64,000 nt of DNA from Adiantum capillus-veneris (Eukaryota; Streptophyta; Polypodiopsida; Polypodiales; Pteridaceae): positions 149,943,057 to 150,007,056 of the forward strand of contig CM043952.1 in NCBI GenBank assembly GCA_014529385.2. The letters run 5' to 3'. Shown piece after piece: positions 24,858 through 36,517 of the stretch. The translations under genes and the position numbers were made by a program. Positions within the stretch are counted from its first letter, which is position 1; the number at the start of each line of letters is the position of its first letter. The notes beneath the pieces are model-generated. The model did no database searches. It was not told where the DNA came from and was given only the letters and a program-made list of their open reading frames with translations.

Positions 24858-24931
24858 TGCTTCAAGGGCAAAAGAAGAAGCCTTTACAAACCCTATTCAA
24901 CATGGAGATGATAAATACCTCTCTCAATAGG

Positions 24932-25222
24932 ATTCATGGCCAAAGCTTGGATATAAGAAAGATGATGGGTTGGATATGGTGAAAAAAAAAAACGGAAGGA
25001 GCATGAGAAAATTTGAAATTTGGACCAAAGAGAAAATGGGTGCTTTGGGAGGGAGAATTTTTGGAAAAGGGACACATTTCAAAGAGATTTTAAAACGAAA
25101 TTACATGTGGGACCCCAAAAGTGACATCCCAAGGTACCCAGTAAAAAGGTGGAATCTTCTCCCCAATTTTGGGTTTTTAAATTTCTTATTCACATTTTCA
25201 AAAATGAAAAGCATTTTCTTCA
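24932..25222. repeat. Dispersed ~290-bp repeat, copy 2
   Basis: Second copy of the repeat at 19622-19915, here directly next to the 3' LTR of C3. Confidence 0.8.
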
Positions 25223-25223
25223 A

Positions 25224-25248
25224 AAGCGTAGAGACCAAGGAGAGTGAG

Positions 25249-25313
<65 letters not shown>

Positions 25314-25506
25314 CGTGAACCAATCGACCTTGGCAATGAATAATTGAATGTGTAGTACAATGGAGGCAAGGGGTTGCATATATACCAACCTCAGTAAATT
25401 GCCCTATTATGTAGACTTTGGAAAATAAGTAAAATAAATACCTAACAGCCAAAATAAATAATGGGATCACATTGGGCAGTTCACTTGAGATGCCAAAACT
25501 CCAACA
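25224..25506 (-). repeat. C3: 3' LTR
   Basis: Matches the other two LTRs from the GCGTAGAGACC box to TGTTGGAG, with a 60-bp (GA)n expansion at about 25251-25310. The last ~20 bases of the LTR are not preserved. Confidence 0.8.
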
Positions 25507-27338
25507 CCCTCTCTACAGCTCATAGTGGACATAAATAGTGGAACCAAGTCGATGAAGAAGCTACCATGAACACCCCAACAATAGCTCCTTACTAGATACA
25601 CCTCGGATTTGCTACCCTCAACTTTGTCCCTTAGAAGAATACCATCTTGAGCATCGGTTGCCTTTTAGAAAATTTGAATTAGAGACCACACTACGTCCAA
25701 GAATCCCCATTCGTGAACTGTGGATACATCATGTCCAAAATACTCCAAGATAATGAATTTGTGGAACACAGCCTGTCCATGATCCGACCAACAACAATGG
25801 ATTGATGCACTCATCCATAGTGTTTAGATATGTCTGATTGGTTCCCTACCATATGCATGTGCCTTGAACTCCAATGCACGGGTTCAAACACCGATAACTT
25901 GTCAACTCTAACACAAGGGTCCAAATTAATTATACGGAGCACTTCTTGCCCCTCTCTACCACTCACAAGCCTCTCTCTTGTCAAAGCTGGTGACGGTACT
26001 GGTCTCCATGTGACTAGAAGGTGAGAGTCCATGCCAGTGTAGACTCCACTACACTAGTAGCCTCTTTGTTGTCCTTCCCTGAATCACTATCACTACTTTC
26101 CTCCTGATGCTTGATGTTACCTTTGTCGTTTGTATACCCTCTGTCTTTGCCTTTAAATCTACAATCTTTAACCAAATGACCACGCTTTTCACAATTGTAA
26201 CAACGGTTCTGGGTCTTCTTTCTGGAATCGAAAGCAGCAAGTGCTTCCCCAACCTTTCTCAAAAATTTGAATTTTGCCTTGAGTTATCTACACGACTTCT
26301 TCCTCAATGAGAAAAGAGCTGAGATCATCAAATTCCAGCTTTTCCTTCGTGAATTGTAGCCGAAGTGTCCTAGACACTGTTTCATACGTATCAAACAACT
26401 TCATGAGAACCAAAGCAGCTAACTGAGTACTCCTCATTGCAATTTTCTTAGCCTATAGTTGATCATGAATAACTTTAGCCTTCATAAGAAATGATTGCAT
26501 GGAGCTTCCTCGTGGGCCTTCATAAGAAATGATTGCATGGAGCTCCCTCGTGGAAACTAGATGGCAAATATTGTCCAAGAAGGGTGATTGCTCACATCGT
26601 AGAGTCCCGATTAAACATTCCAACGAGCTTGAACCACATATCGTTGGCAGTCTTCAAAGTCTGAATGGTTGGAGAAATGTCCTTTGTAAGAGATTCTGCA
26701 ATGGCTGACATTGCCTTCGCATTAGTAGCATCCCAATCGACACACAATTTGAAATATTCGTCATCCTGAAGGATCCCTTGTAGGACGGGGCTCCAAGCCG
26801 TTGAAAATATCCCATAAGCTTTTCCGGAAGAACCAGAGTCGCATGTTCAAGTTCCAATGGGCATAGTTATTTCCATTCAATTTTTCGTTGGCGCTCGAGC
26901 AAGGGGGGCCATGTTGAAGTTGCAAGATCTGGTAGTAGATTCCTTCTTGCACTCCAAGGGTGGCCGCACTAACCAAGCCGCAAAATAATCTAGTACCAAT
27001 GCCCAAGTTGGTCCAGTCGTCTACTACTCTCAAGTGGCTCCACAAAATCAATTGTCCCTCTCTTGACCTCCAATCTGCACTTCTCCCAAGTCACCACAAC
27101 AAAGTCGTTGCACTCCTCCGAAATCCTTTCAATGATCTTCGTAAACTTCGTACACACCTTCCAAAGCCAATCAAGTTCTCTTGGATCCCCTTCTCTAAGC
27201 TACACCCCTTCGCAATTGAAGGTGCCTTTGTATATTAAATCTGCAAGAGAGGGAAAATAGTGTGTTGGCAATGAGGAAAGGGATTGTATCGTTGTCAAGG
27301 ACTTTTGCAGCAACATTTCAAAATGCACTGGGCAGGAG

Positions 27339-27340
<2 letters not shown>

Positions 27341-27386
<46 letters not shown>
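27341..27386. repeat. Poly-G tract (46 G)
   Basis: An uninterrupted run of 46 G, followed by T and six more G. It sits at the same place inside C3 as the 20-G run in C2. Such a run can form G-quadruplexes, and its true length may be uncertain from sequencing. Confidence 0.9.
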
Positions 27387-27387
<1 letters not shown>

Positions 27388-27853
27388 GGGGGGTGCAGGG
27401 TGGGGGGCAAGGGGCACTGCTGATAGGCGCGTTTTGAAACGCTTGCGTGGGAAAGAGCAGCGGTGCCGCCAAGGGGTTACAAAGTGGTCGCCACCGTCGT
27501 TTGTTATTTAAAACAGTGGCACGAGAGGGGATCTTCGGTGCTATCAAGAGCAGGGTCAGGAGCGTTTTAAAAAGCTCACAGACAGTGGCCTACTGTCGAA
27601 GAGGCCCCGTCGTCGATGGTTGAGGATGGCGGCATATCAAAACGCCCAGTGCAGCACAAAGGGATGAGGTCTTCACGGTGCCAATAGTCTGCCAAAAGGT
27701 TGGCGTTCTAGAATGTCGTCCACCGAGCTATGCACCTGCAAGAGGTCACCGTCAAGGCAATGTTTTGAAACGCCGACTGCGGAGGGTGGGGAGGGAAAGG
27801 AGCCTGTGACAAAGAAAGTCTTCTCCTTCTCAACTTGCTCCTCCTCCGCCAAG

Positions 27854-28085
27854 GGCTCTGATACCATGTCAAAGTCGACGATGCGAAAGTGTAGAGAGAG
27901 AGAGAGAGAGTCTCCCGAACCAATCAACTTTGGCAATGAATAACTGAATGTGCAGTACAATGGAAGCAAGGGGTTGCATATATACCAACCTCAATAAATT
28001 GCCTTACCCAAACTTTGACAAATAAGTAAAATAAATACCTAAAAGCCAAAATAAACAAATCACTTGAGATGCCAAAAATCTAACA
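27854..28085 (-). repeat. C3: 5' LTR and primer binding site
   Basis: The LTR runs from TGTTAGAT at 28085 to GTCGACTTTGACA at 27867 (219 bp), followed directly by TGGTATCAGAGCC. A short (GA)n lies at about 27894-27911. Confidence 0.85.
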
Positions 28086-28700
28086 AATTGACCATCCTAC
28101 TATTGCTTGTTTGGGAGGTGCTGAACTTCATAAAGGAAGAATTTATTCATGATAGAACCTTGGTAGTGCTTTTAGGTTCTTGGTGCCTCACCTTGGGCTT
28201 TGAGAATAGGCCACCACTAGAAATCAATTTTAATAAATACAAACCTTTCGCATAGGAAGCACGTGCAATTTCCTACTTTGCTCACATTGATTGGCAAAAA
28301 TGCAAGAGAGTACAAGCCTCTTAACTGCACACACAATTTGAGCTTTCGCTAACAAAGAAGGTCATGAAGACTGAAGAGAAAGCTCCTCAAATTTAGGTAA
28401 TTCTTTCAAAAAGACGGGAAGAAATTTTTTGTGAGCATCAATTGAATGGCTAAGAAGGAAAGATAACAACCAAAAGAACACAATCAAATCATGAATGACC
28501 TACAAATGGATGCTTTCAAAAGGGGAAATCTCTCTCGAAGAGGATGCAAGCCTCATTTGGGATGAAGCTAGAATCTTTAGCAAGTGCATGTTGAGAAGCA
28601 CCACGAGGACCATACGGAGACCTCAAATGCTGAGTGTCTCGTCCAAACAGTCCCTTGCTTGTTCCCCAGAGCAGAAAAGAAAGACTCAAATTAACCTTTG
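28086..28700. repeat. Duplicated flank of block 2
   Basis: Matches 23,420-24,010 beyond the LTR. The same insertion point next to AATTGACCATC in both blocks shows that the element was already in place when the block was duplicated. Confidence 0.75.
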
Positions 28701-30640
28701 TGTCTACTAGAGAGGAAAACGGTTCTTACATGTAGTAATGGGAGACACCATTCCCTTCCCCTTTTCCATTTCACTCATGAAAGTTGTATCAACTGCAAGT
28801 AGATACCTCTGAATCCTAAAAGGGCCTATGCTTATCCATCCTAGAAGAAAGCGTGCTGTCTTTGAAGGTTTATAAAGATGTATAAAATGTGGTTGCCATT
28901 CTCTTGTATATAGATTCAAATGGCAACTCAGACAAGGATCTCAATTTCAATTTGATGCCGCCTTTGATGAAAAAGCGTGCATGCTTATGCATAAGGCTGT
29001 GTACTAAAAACAGATGGTCTCATACTATTTTCTACAATTTTTCTGGTTACCGGACTTTGATTTCTCTTCCTTTAAAATCAAGAAAAAGATTGAGTGAGTA
29101 CCCACACTTTCATAATTACGTTTTTGTGATTGAGCATTAAAAAGGGGAAGGTCATAACCAATCTGAGTCAGTAAAATTTTTTGAAGCTCAAGATTGATCA
29201 AACTACAGGTACCCCATTGAGAGCGTCCACTACGAGGACAACAAATGTTGGGAAGGTCGATTTCAAATTGTATAGACAATTAAATATGAAGACATACATG
29301 AAAAATCACAAGATGGAAAAAGAAAACGAGAAGAATGTACTCAACAATGAACACCAAATTCCATAAGGCTAGTCTTGCCAGAACCAATTTGTTGTAAGGA
29401 GCATGTCTCGCAGCTGCATGTCATTGCATATTACTTGGATGTCAATTTATGGTGTTGTAGAACTTAAAAGAGTTCTGAGCCCGCAATTCTCCATTATCTG
29501 ACCATGAAAGACAATTGTTAACAAAACAATTGTTACACCTACAAGAAGGGATAGGCTTGATATGGTGAAATATGTGGATAAGGTAGAATGGCATTTCAAA
29601 CAGTACTACTATTTTTTAACACTAAGATTCAGTGAATATTACTTGTCAGAGGAACAATTTAAAAACCACAGACAATAGTGAGATTTAGCGCTATCATAAG
29701 CAAACTATGCTTCTTTTATGGGCTCTAGCAAAAGAGAGCTTGACCCAAAATCATAAAAACTTTTAACTTTTGGACTTCTATTTGTACCTACTTTACATGC
29801 ATTCCTACAACGGTGAAACACACTCCTATCTTGCAACACCCCATGTATGAACAAAAGCGGGATAGACGCTCCCTTTCAAGTAATATAACTAATTCAGGTC
29901 AAAGTCTCTAGGCACAAAATGTATTGCAATTGCAAGATGTTGGATCCTTCACACAGATAGGGACATGCTTTCAAAAATTAAAAAACTCCCTAGCTTTCAT
30001 AGCGCATCTATTCTTAATTAACTTGGCTAATTGACCATCCTATTGCTGCTTGTTAGGAAGACCCTCCCCAAAAGCTCTTCTCTAGGACAAAAGAATTTTC
30101 TGGATCTTGTTTGTATTTTGAGGTTTGGTCCATTGGGTCCTTCACCTTGCCAGTTTATTCAGCTTCTTGTATAGGGTTTGCAACACATCACAGATCATTT
30201 CCTCAAAACATGGGAGCTTGCTTACTATATACCATTGTTGTAAATGGCGAACTTTCAACGTCAGTACCTCCATTTGTTGTGACTCGTCTGAATATATGAG
30301 AAAATGACTTTTACAATAAAACGTATTCAATACTCATATTTTTCTAGAGTGATCTATGCCTCTTATAACCTTTCTTTGAGCTCAATAATTCATAAAACCA
30401 ACAATACCATCATGAACTCATTGAACTTCTAGATGCGCGAGTCGGTAAGGGTGAGCCTCCATTCATTTTCTACCGGGGAAATTGGCATTACCTCAAGACC
30501 ACTGCAGACATCCTCGCTATTAATAAAATGTAAAAATTTCAGACAACTCTGAGATCTTAATCATATAATACAGCTTTTGAGAAGCTTTCAGTGACAAATA
30601 ATCAAACAGCACAATGAAATCAAGGTGTCGAGAACATACA
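28701..30640. other. No recognised gene
   Basis: Short frames only. A diverged relative of the block 1 and block 2 flank starts near 30,027 (CTAATTGACCATCC). The bases next to the carboxypeptidase stop should hold its 3' untranslated region; no clear AATAAA is seen. Confidence 0.3.
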
Positions 30641-30661
30641 ATCATTGTATGTAATTTAGTA

Positions 30662-32081
30662 TCAGACAATGCCCGCACCTGTGATCCATCCCTCTATCAT
30701 CCTCTGAGAGTTATATGCCTGATCTGCAGGTACAAGATGGCCCGCATTAGATATCACCACATGCGTAAGTGAACCAAAAGATCGGACATATCCAGCCGTG
30801 ATGTCACTTTCCTTCCACACTTTCCTTTCTGCAGCATGGAAACTTTTGCGACCATCCCAATTCAGAAGTCGAATCCAAGCCTCACTGGAAGTTACGCCAT
30901 CTCGAAGATCAAATTGTCCCTGGTACAAAAGGACTGGAACTGATTGATTCAACAATAACTCCACCAAAAGCATGGTGCTCTTGGGCACATCAGCCGCCAT
31001 CCTCTCCCTCACTGTGCTGTTGCACTCCTCCCACAACCGTGGCTCTACTTTCAACAAAGAAGTCTGTACCTCCTTTTTGTTCAAGAAAGCCATTAGATAA
31101 TCTGTACCATTTGCTGTCAGATAGTAGCCAACTGTCTTCGTAACATCGTACAAAGTTGCCAAGTCGGTCACATTTGTTAAGAAATCTAGCAATTCAACCC
31201 TGGAATGATACGCATCTAGCCAATTTTCCTCCTCTATCAAAGCAACTACCTTCATGGCGATGGCATCTACTGTTTCTCTTTGATTTTCATCAATAACTCC
31301 CATATGATAAGCAGTGGGGCCATGGTCTTGAATCTGATAACATACATGAATCTTTAAATCCAGAAACAAACCCCACAAATGTCGACTATTCAGAATAATA
31401 TGTATAACTATGTGCATTGAGAGCTACCTGAACAATGGGATGAGTCAGGCCATTCCCTATTGCAACGCCATCCAGTCTTAACCAACCCCCTTGCTCCTGC
31501 TTTTGAAGAATGTAGGTTGCAACGGAAGGGACATATTTCCCTGCATAGCTCTCCCCGGTCACATAAAAGGGGCGCTTGCGGAAGGCAGGGAAGAGGTCGT
31601 AAAAACCCTGGAGAGCTGTATAGACATCTCTGGCAATGCCAGCTTGGTTGGTCGGTATGTCCTCAATGAGAGGGGCAATGCTAAACCCTGAACCAACAGG
31701 GTTGTCGAGAAACAGAAGACCGAAAATTCGATTCCAAGGGGCAGGATTGCGATGCAAGCACTGATCTTCCCCGACACGCCATGGGCCAAGCTCAAAGAAG
31801 TTACCGATCATGCCAGAGCATCCAGGACCGCCTTGGAGCCATAGCAGGATAGGAGTAGGGTCATCCTCATGACTCACATCGAAATCTGCCGATGTTGCCA
31901 CGGAGGTTGAGTTCTGCATAGCCTCATAGTAAGCGAAGAACATAGAGGAGCCGCTGGTTTGGTTGATGGGAAGGTAGCCCGTCGCGGTGGGGGCGGCCTC
32001 CTCCAGCGAATGGATGCATCCTGATGCTGCAGCGCAGGAGGAGATAGCCACCAAAGACAGCCACAGAAACTCTGTGCCCAT
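30662..32081 (-). CDS. Serine carboxypeptidase-like protein, SCPL50-like
   Basis: Intact two-exon host gene: exon 1 32081-31428, intron 31427-31334, exon 2 31333-30662, giving 441 residues, close to Arabidopsis SCPL50 as I recall it (~444). It should encode a secreted or vacuolar S10 peptidase that removes C-terminal residues, or an acyltransferase relative. A signal-like hydrophobic start covers residues 1-20. LLWLQGGPGCSGMIGNF (79-95) forms the oxyanion region. GESYAG gives Ser178, YQGQFD gives Asp360 and NAGHLVP gives His417. Possible N-glycosylation sites include NQT, NST, NVT and NGT. The start is the first ATG before the hydrophobic segment. The family and intactness are strongly supported; the substrate is unknown. 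Confidence 0.93.
31334..31427 (-). other. Intron of the carboxypeptidase gene (94 bp)
   Basis: The donor reads CAG|GTAGCT and the acceptor TTATCAG|ATTCAA on the minus strand. Splicing joins two phase-0 ends and restores the family alignment (THPIVQ then IQDHGPTAYH), which neither exon frame does alone. Confidence 0.88.
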
Positions 32082-32138
32082 GTCTTGCGACGTCTGTGCT
32101 CATCTTGCCGTCTCGCTTCACTCGACCGGTTTTTCTTG

Positions 32139-32234
32139 GAGATGGCTCCACTGCTGTCTACTTCTCGTTGACGTATGAGATTGGCCTACTGCACTTCGAG
32201 ATGGCTCCACTTCGCTTGGACGTATTAGATTGGC
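32139..32234 (-). promoter_or_regulatory. Duplicated CCAAT/ACGT module upstream of the carboxypeptidase
   Basis: On the minus strand two copies of a CCAATCT-ATACGTC box, each followed by GTGGAGCCATCTC, lie 58-153 bases upstream of the start codon. CCAAT and ACGT cores are common plant promoter elements; whether these act is inference. No convincing TATA box was found. Confidence 0.4.
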
Positions 32235-32242
32235 TCAAATTG

Positions 32243-32245
<3 letters not shown>

Positions 32246-32279
<34 letters not shown>
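32246..32279. repeat. (CT)n microsatellite upstream of the carboxypeptidase
   Basis: A pure CT run (GA on the coding strand) about 165-200 bases before the start codon. GA-rich tracts are frequent near plant transcription starts. Confidence 0.9.
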
Positions 32280-32282
<3 letters not shown>

Positions 32283-32346
32283 TCCGTCCTTCTCACATCC
32301 AGCTAATAGAGCACCCAAATGTCGATTGTTGTGTGCTATAGGCTAA

Positions 32347-32802
32347 TGCATCGTTTTTTGTTGTTATTGAGACAATCTTTGAATTACGAATACCTTTTAA
32401 TTTTTTGAAGCCATTTTTAATTTTGTTGTTATTAGGGCCCTAAATCTCGGAAAAATAAAAATCATTTCAAAACATCTTAAGTGCATAAGTGAAGGATGAG
32501 TTAAGGAAATGAAAAAACAGATGAAAGTGGAAAGTAAAAATACTTTTTGTGTCCACTAAAGAAAGGTGATCGGGTGCATCGTTTTTGTTGTTATTGAGAG
32601 AATTTTTGAATTAAGAATACCTTTTATTTTTTTTGAAGCCATTTTTAATTTTGTTGTTATTAGGGCTCTCCAATCTTGGAAAAATAAAAATCCTTTCAAA
32701 ACATCTTAAGTGTATAAGTGAAGGACGAGTTAACTAAATGAAAAGACACATGAAGGTGGAAAATCAAAAGACTTTTTGTGTCCACTAAAGAGAGGTGGTA
32801 GA
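32347..32802. repeat. Tandem duplication, 228-bp period
   Basis: 32347-32574 is repeated at 32575-32802 with few differences. Each copy starts TGCATCGTTTTT and ends near CTTTTTGTGTCCACTAAAG. No coding content is seen. Confidence 0.88.
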
Positions 32803-32929
32803 GTGCACATTAATACATTTGTGTTTCTCTTCTCCTTTAGTTTTTCTTAAACATTTTCTTTTCTTTAAAGTGTCCTTAGAGTTTCTTTACACTATGTAGA
32901 TAGTGAATATTTTTCTTTTTGAAGCCATT

Positions 32930-33930
32930 AGGAATACCTTATGCCCAACATGGTTGTGAAAAGAAAACTCTAGAGTATCTTAACTAGATACATGGTTGGA
33001 GATGGTTTGATCAGTGCATATGGCAACTTTGGTGCCTTTGTCAAAAGCACGAAAAGATTGAGTATAGGCTCAACATGGCTATAACAAGGAAGCTCTTGGC
33101 TATTAGATGCAAAGGAAGGCCTTTCTCCAATTTCATTCACCTATGCTTGCACCTTGTAAGGCCTATGGCCTTACACAACATCTTCACACAGCTAAGAGAA
33201 AAAACTAGTTAGGGATTATTAGAGAAAGATGTCAAGTTTGTTGAGGCTTTGATCAATTTGTATGCCAAATGTAGTGTCCTCACAAAAGCACAAAGGGTCC
33301 TTGATGAGCTTTCAATTCAAAATGTGGTATCTTTTAACTGCACTAATTGTAGGATATGACGAACATGGTTGTGGCAAGGAAGCTCTGGGCATTTATAACC
33401 AAATACAAAGGGAGGGCCTTTTCCAAATGCAACCACCTATGCTTGTACCTTGAAGGCCTATGGCCCTATGCAAGCCCTTCACATGAGGGTGAGAAATAAC
33501 AATAAAAGTGCTAGTCGAGAATAGTCAGAGAAATATCATGTGCTTGACAATGCTTTGGTCAATGTGTATGCCACACATGGTGCCCTAATGGAAGCACAAA
33601 AAGTTGTTGAGTTTTTTGTGCAAAATATCATCTCTTCGAGCACAATAATTACATGATGTGCCCATCATGGATGTCGCAAGGAAGCTCTGAGTTGTTTCAA
33701 TAGATGCAAAGTGAGGGTTTTTCTGCTCCCCAACTGCAATCAATTTTCCAAGTGTGCTGAGTGATTGTAGTCTCTCAAGACCACATGAAATGTGCTCAAA
33801 ATCTTTTTGATAGCACGAGGGGAAAATATGGCATTATAGAACCCTACATCTGCATGGTTGACCTACTCATTTGGCTCAATGAAATTGCAACTAATGAAGC
33901 ACTCTAGTATGAAGACAGGAGTTTATGAGA
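32930..33930 (+). pseudogene. Pentatricopeptide repeat (PPR) pseudogene
   Basis: Decayed PPR repeats can be read across three frames: YAQHG with an ALEY-like end near 32,940; VGDGLISAYGNFGAF near 32,990; VEALINLYAKCSVLTKAQRV near 33,245; NVVSFN near 33,320; ALVNVYATHGALMEAQKVV near 33,550; and YICMVDLL near 33,855. Intact relatives bind organellar RNA for editing or stability. Frame changes and stops fall in nearly every repeat (for example near 33,340 and 33,450), so it is not functional. The repeat wording (AKC, YAQHG, GKEAL) suits PLS-type PPR proteins, which are numerous in ferns and lycophytes. Confidence 0.8.
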
Positions 33931-34984
33931 AAAGATCAAATCAAACTTTGCATATTTGTCCCACCTTTATAAGTTGGAATAGGAAAAAGTTCATTTTTTC
34001 AAACTAGAATTGTTTCTATGTTACGCCACTTTTATACTATCTCATGTCTTATGATCCACTCGGTCAAATCCTTTGCAGCCTTGTAGGATATAAAACCCAT
34101 AAAGGGGAGAGTTCACTCCAGCAACCTCAAGTATTGAGGTTCATGATCGATCCCCATCGGCATAGCCAAGGCAAGAAAAACAAGGTGGACAATCACGAAA
34201 GCAGTTTAAAACAAGAAAACCTTACATGGACTATTAGCACAACTCAACTATAGAACTTGTACAACGCAACCATTCTCATCTGCCCAATGCAATTTTTTTG
34301 AGTCACTTGTGGGACAAATATACTTGCACAAAGCTGTCTTTTTACAAGGTCATTAGATCAGTTAATGAGTTATGCATCTGACGCCCCTTGTACTACCAAA
34401 AACACATAAATTTACGAGCAACCTTATCAAAGGTGGTATGTACCATTTGTCCGTCACTATATGTGTTGTGCAAAGCTACCTATGATGCAATGCAAGATTA
34501 CTTGGGACAAGCAACACACATATTTTGAAAGGCTAAGATGCAATTGAGGCTTATAGGTACCATACTTCCAACAACACATGTTCACAACAAAGACATTTAT
34601 GCGAGCATGACTCGTCTACAATTTGCTAACCTAACGAGAACTATTTTGACCTACAACTAGATACTGCCTACATGGAAGGACTTGAGGACCTAGAAAATGG
34701 ATATGGTAAAGTGTACATGTACAGAATTAGTGGAAACTTTTGGCCACGTTTTGCTTCAAAAGCAAGGTATATCGTACAACAGCAGCAAGCTCAATTTTGT
34801 TGGAGGACTCCATCTTAGGTCATTCAAACTTTGATCTAGCGACAGTCTACTATCAAAAACTTTCTCAGGAGGTATAAAGAGAGGCGACCTAAAAATGGCG
34901 TCCAATCAATCCCCTCCAGTTCCCAGCTCCGCTATTGCCATTGTCGATTGATTACAATTTTAATGTAGCCATGCTGTGATGAAA
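33931..34984. other. No recognised gene
   Basis: AT-rich sequence between two pseudogenes; only short frames without motifs. Confidence 0.3.
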
Positions 34985-35525
34985 AACAAGAGTGGCCACA
35001 ATTTTTGACCTTTCTTATGCTTTACGAGGGGTATTAAAGATTGAACAACATCTTTGACATGAGGATGGAAATCTGCCTCAGGTTGAAAGCACATGGCAGC
35101 GATCTGCACAACATTAATGACAATATACGTTTATCAATCAGAGTCTTTTTGGCATTGTTGTGTCATTCTAAAGTATGCTTCCATCATAATCACCCTTTTT
35201 AACCCTTATACCTGTATAAAACTTAGGTCCTTTACTGCAAATTGTACCTCCAAAATAGAATCCATCATCTCCATAAGCTATTCCCTACCTGTGAGTCAAG
35301 GACGTGCCTAACATATACTGCTGCATTAGAAACATATTGCAAGTACAAGTGACTACAAGACATCTGTAGAATACTGATGCACCAATTTGAAGCTTACCTA
35401 AGAAACAAAGGCACCTTGCCCAGGTGGCCTTTTCATATCAATAGATGCATCCAATGAGAAGCTCAAGTAAAACAACACCATAGCCATATACATCTTTGTT
35501 GTCAAATGCCCCATGTCATAAAATG
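34985..35525 (-). pseudogene. Receptor-like kinase fragment, C-terminal lobe
   Basis: Minus-strand pieces match the C-lobe of plant receptor-like or receptor-like cytoplasmic kinases. They are DVYGYGVVLLELLIG (near 35,490) with KATWARCLC after it, MMDSILEVQFAVKDLS (near 35,250), and AAMCFQPEADFHPHVKDVV with SLIPLVKH (near 35,060-35,110). Gaps between the pieces may be former introns. The N-lobe and the catalytic and activation loops are absent, and stops interrupt the pieces, so this is a remnant. Confidence 0.75.
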
Positions 35526-35766
35526 TAATATCTAACTATACCCAAATGATTTTCTCATATTAAACTGATCACTTAATGTGAGAGAATAAAGGGAACAAGA
35601 GTTAGAATATAGATATGTGCTTTAGATGCATCTCAACACGCGACCAAAGGTAATGGGTCCAAATGGGAGATGGTCTATCAAAGAGCAATGCTAATGGAAC
35701 TTAAAAGACCTTAGGGTTAGCTTCATTAAAGACCTCCAATAGTTAGTGTGAAAAGCCTTGGACCGA

Positions 35767-36446
35767 TGGTAAGCTAGGGCTCTACTTGAGGTGGGAACCC
35801 GCCCCAAGCCTGAGGTGCTTGTCATGCTTGATGACTGAGATGCTTGAGGTGATTGATGACTGAGATGCTTGAGATGCTAGGGTTGTACTTGAGGTGGGAA
35901 CCCAGCCCAAGCTTGAGGGGCTTAAGGGCCGAGCTTGTGCTGGGAACCGGACCCAAGGTTGAGGGGCTTGAGGTGTCAAAAAGTCAACAAGGATCCCTAC
36001 AAGGAGGGGGCAAGTCCTACAAGTAGGGGCATGAGAGAGAACACACACCTTCACACAAGGCAAGCCTACAAGGAGGGGGCGAGTCCTACAAGTAGGGGCA
36101 TGAGAGAGAACACACACACCCTCACACAAGGCAAGCCTAGACCAAGGAGGCAACAAGGACACATGTCAAACTCCTCTCCATGTTGCCCTAATGGTGTGCC
36201 TAAAGCCTATTGGTTGGCCTCCCAAGGGGTCCAATGATAATTTAGCTAATTTAATTAATTATGTATGCATTTATCAAGTCCTCTCTCTCAAAGGGGCAAG
36301 GGGGAAACTTGTTCCAAGGCTAGCATGCTTGCTTGATATGCACTCCTGCATGTGATTAGCCAAGCTTGCATGGGTCCAATGAGCTTCTATCTTGAGCTAG
36401 AAGAGGGGTCGACCAAAGCAAGGGTGGGGCTAGCTTGGGGGGTATA

Positions 36447-36517
<71 letters not shown>

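Larger units (their letters stand above)
25224..28085 (-). mobile_element. Gag-only copia-like element C3 (block 2)
   Basis: Minus-strand element with 5' LTR (27867-28085), primer site (27854-27866), a 2.36-kb interior and a 3' LTR (25224-25506). The interior shows gag with LNGNNYAHWNLNMRLWF and the knuckle CYNCEKRGHLVKDC, a purine run GTAGAGAGGG just before the 3' LTR, and no protease, integrase or reverse transcriptase. This is the layout of a small non-autonomous gag-carrying element. The LTRs differ by roughly a tenth in the part I compared by eye, so the insertion is old. It has several interruptions. Confidence 0.8.

Noticed and set aside
25198-25470. Reading frames made of Ser-Leu or Arg-Glu repeats (also near 36,356, 53,841 and 53,943)
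   Set aside because: They are translations of GA/CT or CA runs and have no coding support.
27200-27547. Proline- or glycine-rich frame across the 46-G run
   Set aside because: It is a product of the homopolymer; the sister element shows no conserved frame there.
30027-30150. Third copy of the duplicated flank as an empty insertion site of C2/C3
   Set aside because: Similarity is partial and the other side of the site does not match, so an empty-site claim cannot be supported.
31386-32081. Carboxypeptidase as a single-exon gene ending at 31386
   Set aside because: That frame lacks Asp and His of the triad; a clean GT-AG intron restores the family alignment.
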